The notes under the pieces were generated by a model. It was not told the DNA's origin. It saw nothing but the letters and a program-made list of their open reading frames with translations, and did not search any database. A stretch of DNA of 64,000 nucleotides, taken from the NCBI GenBank assembly GCA_963774895.1, contig CAVZGN010000003.1, positions 186,001-250,000 on the forward strand, given 5' to 3'. The stretch is from REEB76 sp963774895. GTDB lineage: Bacteria; Pseudomonadota; Gammaproteobacteria; Natronospirales; REEB76. Position 1 is the first letter of the stretch. Every line of letters begins with the position of its first letter. Shown in pieces: positions 11,201 through 20,200 of the stretch. The translations under genes and the position numbers were made by a program.

Positions 11201-14200
11201 CTTAGGCGCTTCGACCATCAGCGGCACGTTCAACGTGCAAACCAACGGCGCACTCACACAGACTGGCGTGCTCACCGTGGCAGGTGCCGCCACTTTCCAA
11301 CAGAATTCGCTAATCGCAGGCGCGACCCAGAACATTACCCTGAATACCCAGGCTAACAACTTCGCCAATACGGTGACGTTCACGACTGGCGCCGGTGCCG
11401 GTATAAATAATCTGTTGTGGCGCAATACCAGTGCGACACCCGGCGCATTGTTCTTACCGGCGAGCATCACCGGCAACCTGACACTCACCTATGACAATGC
11501 GGCCATCACACTTCCAGGTATTGCCATCGGTGGTGCGCTGACGGTGACCTCGAACGGTGCCATCACCCAGACCGGCGCTTTGACGGTGACCGGTGCCACG
11601 ACCCTGGCGGCGGGTGCGGGCAACAACATTACCCTCGACAATGCAGCGAATGCATTCACCGGGGCGGTGGGCATCACCAGCGGTAACAACGTAGTCCTGG
11701 TTAATAACATTGCAACGGCGTTGGCGGCCAGTACCGTAAGCGGCACGCTCAACGTGCAAACCAACGGCGCACTCACACAGACTGGCGTGCTCACCGTGGC
11801 AGGTGCCGCCACTTTCCAACAGAATTCGCTAATCGCAGGCGCGACCCAGAACATTACCCTGAATACCCAGGCTAACAACTTCGCCAATACGGTGACGTTC
11901 ACGACTGGCGCCGGTGCCGGTATAAATAATCTGTTGTGGCGCAATACCAGTGCGACACCCGGCGCATTGTTCTTACCGGCGAGCATCACCGGCAACCTGA
12001 CACTCACCTATAACAATGCGGCCATCACACTTCCAGGTATTGCCATCGGCGGTGCCCTGACGGTGACGGCTAATGGCGCGATCACCCAGAGTGGTGCTTT
12101 GACGGTGGCCGGGACCTCGACCCTGGCGGCGGGTGCGGCCAACAACATCACCCTGAATGACCCTGGGAACGATTTTATCGGTGCAGTTGGGATTACCAAT
12201 GGTGACAATGTTTCGCTGACAGACGTCAATTCAATCATTCTCGCTGCATCTAATGTTAGTGGAATACTAAACATCAATGCGGCTGGATCTGTGACCGAGA
12301 CCGGCGCAATTACCGCGAATACCTTGACAGGAACCCTGACAGGTGCTGCAAGCGCGTTCATACTGAATACCTTCAATAACAACATTACAAACCTTGGAAT
12401 CAGCTCTGGAGCCGGGATTACGGCACCGGGCGGCTTCTTTTTGACCAATGGCAACAATAATGTCAACGTTAATGGTGTTATCACCACTACCAATTCGCCA
12501 ATAACAATAAGTGCAGGCACAGGCGCATTCCAGATGCTGAGCGCCACTTCCGCCTTTATCACCGGCAGTGGCGCTATCACAACGTTTTCGGATCAGATCG
12601 GCATCAGCTCCACCGTCGCGGCAGGCGCCTTCCAGACAACCGGCGCGGTCACGCTGCAACCTTTCAGTGCCGGAACCACGATGTCGCTCGCCGGCGGCGG
12701 TGGCACGTTCAACCTGATCCTGTCCGAGATTGCGGAAGCCGTCGCCGGAATCACCGGGGCGGGCAGCATCACCATAGGAACAGCAGGCGTTAGCACAGGT
12801 CTGATGACGATAGCGGGACCGGTCAATTTTGGTTCTATTACCGCATCCATATATGCGGGTTCCATTACTGATGGAGGCAATATCCGTGTAATCACCGCCA
12901 AGAATCTGAACCTTACGGCGAACAATGCAGGTGGAGCTATCGGTGCTGCCGGCGGCAATAATCCCATCGATGTCTCGGTTACCAACCTGACTGTCAACAC
13001 CAATAATGGAAATGCATTCATCACCTCAACTGGCGGGTTCAATCTGGGAATCGGCGCCACAGCCAGCAACGTCGGCAGTGGCCAGCTTAATCTGAATGTG
13101 ACGACAGGCGGGACAATTACTCAGACTACTTCGATAACTGCAAATACCCTGACAGCTACTCTGGTTGGCGCCGGTAGTGCACTCAATTTGAATGGTGTGG
13201 TGAATAACATCACCAATCTCGGCACAGCCGCAACAGGCATTACCGCACCAGGTGGGTTTGCTCTTACTGATGGAAATACTCCTCTCAATGTCATCAATGC
13301 CGTTAGTACAGCTGGCGGAACAGGTATTTCGATCACTGCAGGTTCAATTACCGAAAGCGGTGGAGGGTTGATCAATACTACAGGTATCTTAACCACCGGC
13401 ACGCTGACAGGTCAGACACTGAACGGTGCGAATACGATCGGAACTTTTAATGCGACCAACACAACCGGCGGTAATATTGCGCTCACCAACACCGCCAACC
13501 CGCTAATTATCACGGGGGTTGCAAATGCTGGTGGCGGCAGTGTAACCATCAACAACACCGGAGCCCTCAGCATCACTGGAGCCATCACTGCAGGCGGCGG
13601 CGGTGCCGTCAATCTAACTGCATCTGGCGCTGCAGGCGCGATCACTGAAAGTGGTGGCGGCCTGATAAATACCAATGGCTTAACAACACTGACAGGGAAT
13701 GCCGGTAACGATATCACTTTGGGTGGAGCCAACGATTTTGGTAGCGTCACAGTGGCAAGTGGACGCAATGTCGTTTTGAACGATATCAACGCGCTTCAGT
13801 TTAGCGGCGCATCGGTAGTCAGTGGAACCCTCAGCGTCACGGCGATTGGTATCACCGAAGCTGTGGGTGGCTCTCTTAGCGTTACAAGTTCATCCACGCT
13901 CAATGCAGGCGCTGGGGTTATCACGTTGGGAAATGCCAATGCATTCACCGGCGCTGTAACGTTGATAAACAGCGGCAATAACAATGTCACGCTCAATAAT
14001 GGTGCAAATCTGCTGACCCTGGGCGGCGCCTCGAGCGTCGGCACAGGTACCTTGACGCTCACCAGTAGCGGGATTACTGAGGGTGGTGCTGGAACGATTA
14101 CCCAAGCTGTGGGTGCCGGTGCGGTGACCATCAATGCCGGTGCCGGCGTTATCGCCCTGGGTAATGCCAACAACTTCACTGGAACTGTTTCGTTATCCAA

Positions 14201-17200
14201 TAGCGGCGCATTTGCTGCGACATTGAGCAATATAGGTGATCTGACACTCGGTACAGTCAACGTGGGTGGCGCGCTTATAGCGTCATCTACGACGGGTTCT
14301 CTCACTCTCAATGGTGCGATCACTGCTATAGGCGGCAATTCGACCTTCAATGCTGCCACCAATATGGCTGTAAATGCTGGCATCAATGCTTCAGGTAACA
14401 ATGTGGCATTGAATATTGGCACTTCCGGTGCCGGCGGTAATCTAACATTCGGTAGCATAAATATCGCTGCCAACACGCTACTCATCGCAGGTGGCAATGG
14501 TAACGATACATTTAATCTTAATGGTCTTACCACTACCGCTGTTTCATTCACAGTAAACGGTGGTAGTGGTAATAACACGCTGATCGGTAACAACAGCGGC
14601 GATGCCTTCAATATCACCAGCCCTGATGCAGGTAATATCACTGGCCTGGTGACCAGTTTCACCAATATTCAGAATCTAATCGGTGGCACTGGCAACGACA
14701 CCTTCACGCTGGCCTCTGGGGTACTGACGTTCAACGGTTCGATCAACGGCGGCGGCGGGGTTAACACGCTGGTGGCGACCGATGGCAGTAATACCTGGGC
14801 TATCACGGGTATGAATGCCGGCACCCTGAACGCCACTACGGTATTCAGCGGCATCAGCAATCTCACCGGCGGCACGGGCGATGACGACTTTGTATTTAGC
14901 GATGGCCAGGGCGTCACCGGCACGGTGGATGGTGGTGCTGGCGGTAACAATACTCTGGACTTCTCGGCTTACAGTACAGCGGTAGGGATCACGCTCAACG
15001 GCTCCAATGCGTTTGGCTACAGTGGCACGACCTCAGGCAGCCCGAACCCCACGGGCGGGTTTGCAGACATCACCCAGATTGATGAGCCGGCACTCTCCAA
15101 CATACTGACACTGGCAAATGGGATCGCCACCACGGTGACCATCAACAGCTCGGCGGCAGTCAACCTATTCAATCTGACAGTGAATGTCAGTGGCGCACCG
15201 AACCTGGTGTTTACCAACATCGGTACGGTGAACGGCGGCACCGGCGTTATTAATACGCTGATCAGCGGCGAGGGCACCAATAACATCTGGACGCTTACCA
15301 GCGCCAATGGCGGGACCTACAACGATGGGCAGTTACTGATATTTACCAACTTTGCCGACCTGGTAGGCGGCAGTGGTAACGACAGCTTCGTGCTGGCGGG
15401 TGGCAGTGTGACCAATATCAATGGTGGTGCTGGCAATAACACCCTGACCGGGGACAACAGTGGCGATACCTTTGATATCACGGGTGCGAACGCCGGCACT
15501 GTCACCGGCCTGGTGACCGGCTTCACCCATATACAGAACCTCGTAGGCGGCAGTGGCGACGACAGCTTCGTGCTAGCAGGTGGCAGTGTGACCAATATCA
15601 ATGGTGGCGCTGGCAATAACACCCTGACCGGGGACAACAGTGGCGATACCTTTGATATCACGGGTGCGAACGCCGGCGCTGTCACTGGCCTGGTGACCAG
15701 CTTCACCCATATACAGAACCTCGTAGGCGGCAGTGGTAACGACACCTTCACGCTGGCGAGCGGAGTTGTGAGCTTCAACGGTTCGATCACCGGTGGCGGT
15801 GGCATCGACACGCTGGCGGCGACCGATGGCAGCAATGCCTGGCAGATCACCGGCGCGAACGCCGGTACCCTGAACACCACGACCGTGTTCAGCGGCATCA
15901 CCAATCTAATGGGTGGTTCGGGTACGGATACCCTGACCGGGGTAGCCGGAGGCAGCAACTGGAACATTACGGGTGCGAACGCGGTGAGCGTCTCGGGCAT
16001 GAACGGCACCTCCATGGAAGCATTGGTGGGCGGTGCCGGCAACGACACCTTCACGCTGGCGAGCGGAGTTGTGAGCTTCAACGGTTCGATCACCGGTGGC
16101 GGTGGCATCGACACGCTGGCGGCGACCGATGGCAGCAATGCCTGGCAGATCACAGGCGCGAACGCCGGTACCCTGAACACCACGACCGTGTTCAGCGGCA
16201 TCACCAATCTAATGGGTGGTTCGGGTACGGATACCCTGACCGGGGTAGCCGGAGGCAGCAACTGGAACATTACGGGTGCGAACGCGGTGAGCGTCTCGGG
16301 CATGAACGGCACCTCCATGGAAGCATTGGTGGGCGGTGCCGGCAACGACACCTTCACGCTGGCGAGCGGAGTTGTGAGCTTCAACGGTTCGATCACCGGT
16401 GGCGGTGGCATCGACACGCTGGCGGCGACCGATGGCAGCAATGCCTGGCAGATCACAGGCGCGAACGCCGGTACCCTGAACGCCACCACGGTGTTCAGTG
16501 GCATAAGCAACCTCACGGGTGGTAGTGGTAATGACACCTTCACGCTGAGCGGCACCGGCAATATCAGCGGGCTGATCATCGGCGGCGGAGGCATCGACAC
16601 CCTGGTGGGCAATAACCTGGTCAATAGCTGGCTGCTCACGGGTGCGAATGCTGGAAGCCTGACAGACACGCACGGTAGCAATGCCTTCAGCGGCATTGCC
16701 AATCTCATTGGCGGTAGCAGTAACGACACCTTCACGCTGGCCTCTGGGGTACTGACGTTCAACGGTTCGATCAACGGCGGCGGCGGGGTTAACACGCTGG
16801 TGGCGACCGATGGCAGTAATACCTGGGCTATCACGGGTATGAATGCCGGCACCCTGAACGCCACTACGGTATTCAGCGGCATCAGCAATCTCACCGGCGG
16901 CACGGGCGATGACGACTTTGTATTTAGCGATGGCCAGGGCGTCACCGGCACGGTGGATGGTGGTGCTGGCGGTAACAATACTCTGGACTTCTCGGCTTAC
17001 AGTACAGCGGTAGGGATCACGCTCAACGGCTCCAATGCGTTTGGCTACAGTGGCACGACCTCAGGCAGCCCGAACCCCACGGGCGGGTTTGCAGACATCA
17101 CCCAGATTGATGAGCCGGCACTCTCCAACATACTGACACTGGCAAATGGGATCGCCACCACGGTGACCATCAACAGCTCGGCGGCAGTCAACCTATTCAA

Positions 17201-20200
17201 TCTGACAGTGAATGTCAGTGGCGCACCGAACCTGGTGTTTACCAACATCGGTACGGTGAACGGCGGCACCGGCGTTATTAATACGCTGATCAGCGGCGAG
17301 GGCACCAATAACATCTGGACGCTTACCAGCGCCAATGGCGGGACCTACAACGATGGGCAGTTACTGATATTTACCAACTTTGCCGACCTGGTAGGCGGCA
17401 GTGGTAACGACAGCTTCGTGCTGGCGGGTGGCAGTGTGACCAATATCAATGGTGGTGCTGGCAATAACACCCTGACCGGGGACAACAGTGGCGATACCTT
17501 TGATATCACGGGTGCGAACGCCGGCACTGTCACCGGCCTGGTGACCGGCTTCACCCATATACAGAACCTCGTAGGCGGCAGTGGCGACGACAGCTTCGTG
17601 CTAGCAGGTGGCAGTGTGACCAATATCAATGGTGGCGCTGGCAATAACACCCTGACCGGGGACAACAGTGGCGATACCTTTGATATCACGGGTGCGAACG
17701 CCGGCGCTGTCACTGGCCTGGTGACCAGCTTCACCCATATACAGAACCTCACCGGTGGTTCGGGCAATGATAACTTTGTATTTTTCGCCGGTGGTTCAGT
17801 GGGTGGCAACTTGATTGGAGGTGGCGGTACCAACACGCTCGATTACAGCAATCTTGCAACTCCCGTGAATGTGGTACTGGCATCGGTCAGTGGTGGCGTG
17901 GGGGCAGGCACCGGGTCTTTAATAGGTGGGAATTTCACTGGCATAAGCATACTGAAAGGTAGCGCCAGTGGTGCGGATGTATTGACCGGCCCAAATCAAG
18001 CCAACGTATGGCAGATTACCGGTGCTAATGCCGGCACGGTGGATGGATTCCAGTTCTCAAGCATCGAGAACCTAACGGGTGGTAATAGCACTGATCAATT
18101 TATCCTGAATGGCGGCAGCCTGTCAGGCAATGTTAATGGTGGCAGTGGTAATGCCGCGGGTAACAGCCTGCAGGGTAACAATGGCACTAATTTATGGAAT
18201 ATTACGGGTGTGAATCAGGGAACCGTGACAGGGATCGGCGGCAGCTTCACGAATATTGGTAACTTGATTGGTGGCAATGGTGTGGATACATTTGTCTTCA
18301 GTAATGGAGCCAGCCTGAGTGGATCGCTGGATGGGGGCGGGACAATTTCAGGTAACGATACCATTGACTGGAGTGCATATATTACCGCTAGGAATGTGAC
18401 TATTACCGGTGCCGGCGCAATCGATGGCATGCAAGGAACTGAATCGAGCATTGCAGGTGGATTTAACAACATTACCGACATAATTGGTGCGAGCGGAGTA
18501 GCTGGGCTGTTCAACAGGATTACTGGGCCCAATATTGCCAATACCTGGAATGTGAGCAGTAGTAATGGCGGCAATCTTGATAGTGCATTGAACTTCAGTA
18601 ATTTTCAGATTCTAACCGGTGGCAACGCTGCAGATACGTTCAACCTGAGTGCCGGCGTGAGTGGCTCGATAAATGGCGGTGGCGGCAATGATATTGTCAA
18701 TGTCATCAGCTCCTTTATAGCACCAGCAGCAACTTTAACTATCAATAATGTTGAAACCATCAACGATAATGCTGCAGCGACCATAACCGCAATAACTTTG
18801 GCCATATCGGGTGCGACTAGCATCGGCTCAGCCAGCAAACCATTATTGACCGATATCAGCGCTCTACAAATAAGTGGTTCCAACGGTAATGCCTTTATCG
18901 ATACCTTGGGCAATGTTGACCTTCAGGGTATCGATGTTGGTGCTGGTGTCTTCACACTGGTGAGTGGAGGGAGTGTCACCGATGCGACTGGCCAGAATGT
19001 AACGGCGGCCGGTGTGACAATAAATGCCATTTCCGGTATCGGGACATCATCTGCGCCAATCAATACCGGTACTGGCAGTTTAAGTGCAGCTGTGAGCGGA
19101 GTTGGCGGAATTTATGCGAGCAATACAGGCGCAATTACCCTCGGTAACATCACCACCACTAATGGATCAATTGATATTACATCCTCAGGTGATCTCACTA
19201 CCGCTGGCATTGTTTCTGCGAATGGCAGTGGCGATGTGACTTTGAATGCTGATGGCATTTTGAATCTAGACAGCACGATCAGTTCTGCGGCCGGTACTCT
19301 GTCACTGACCGGTGACGCAGGAGTAACTGGTAATTCCAATGGAAGCCTGTCGGGAACTGTTGTGAACATCGCGGCCGCCAGCGGGAATATTCTCTTTGTT
19401 GGGGTGACCAGTGGTGCCGCCGGTGGCACGACACTACTAGCTTCAGGCAACGTAACCCTGCAAGGTTTTACCACCACAAAAGGCGCACTGACGATCTTGA
19501 ATGGCGGCACGTTTGCCGTGACTGCCCCGGTACTTTTGAGTGGAGCTCTGAACCAGACAGGGGCTGGGCCGGTATCACTCAGCAGCAGTATCACCAGTAA
19601 TGGTGGCAACGTGCAGTTCGCTTCACCGGTCACTGTGAATGGTATTGCAGCTATAACTACTAATGGCGGTAACATCTTGTTCAATGACAATATTACCGGT
19701 ACGGGTACATCATCGTCCCTGACCTTGAACAGCGGCGCAGGAAATATTGGTCTGCAGGCTGTCAGTGATCTTGGAACACTCGGCCTGCAAACCAGTGGTA
19801 CCTTGTCGCTCGGCGGCGACATTTCAACCAATGACTTCTTGGCCGGAGGTGTAACAGGGGGTGTTGTGATTGCCGGATCAAGCATACACATCGATACTGC
19901 CAATAGCGATGTGGATTTCTCGCATGCAACCGGTATCAATGGTGTGACCGCAGGTGGCCAAGCGTTGACTATCAACACAGGCACCGGCAATGTTAATTTG
20001 TCACAAGTTGGACAGACTACTACGCTTGCAAGCCTCACAATAAGCGGCGGTACCATTACCCTTGCTGACGTGACTACCACCAAGGTTCAGTCGTATACCG
20101 GCAATGTGCAATTGCACGGAAACCTTTCGAGCACAGTGGGTGGTGGCATACAATTCAATGGCAACTTGCTGTTATTGAGCAATGCGGTAATCTCCGCTGG

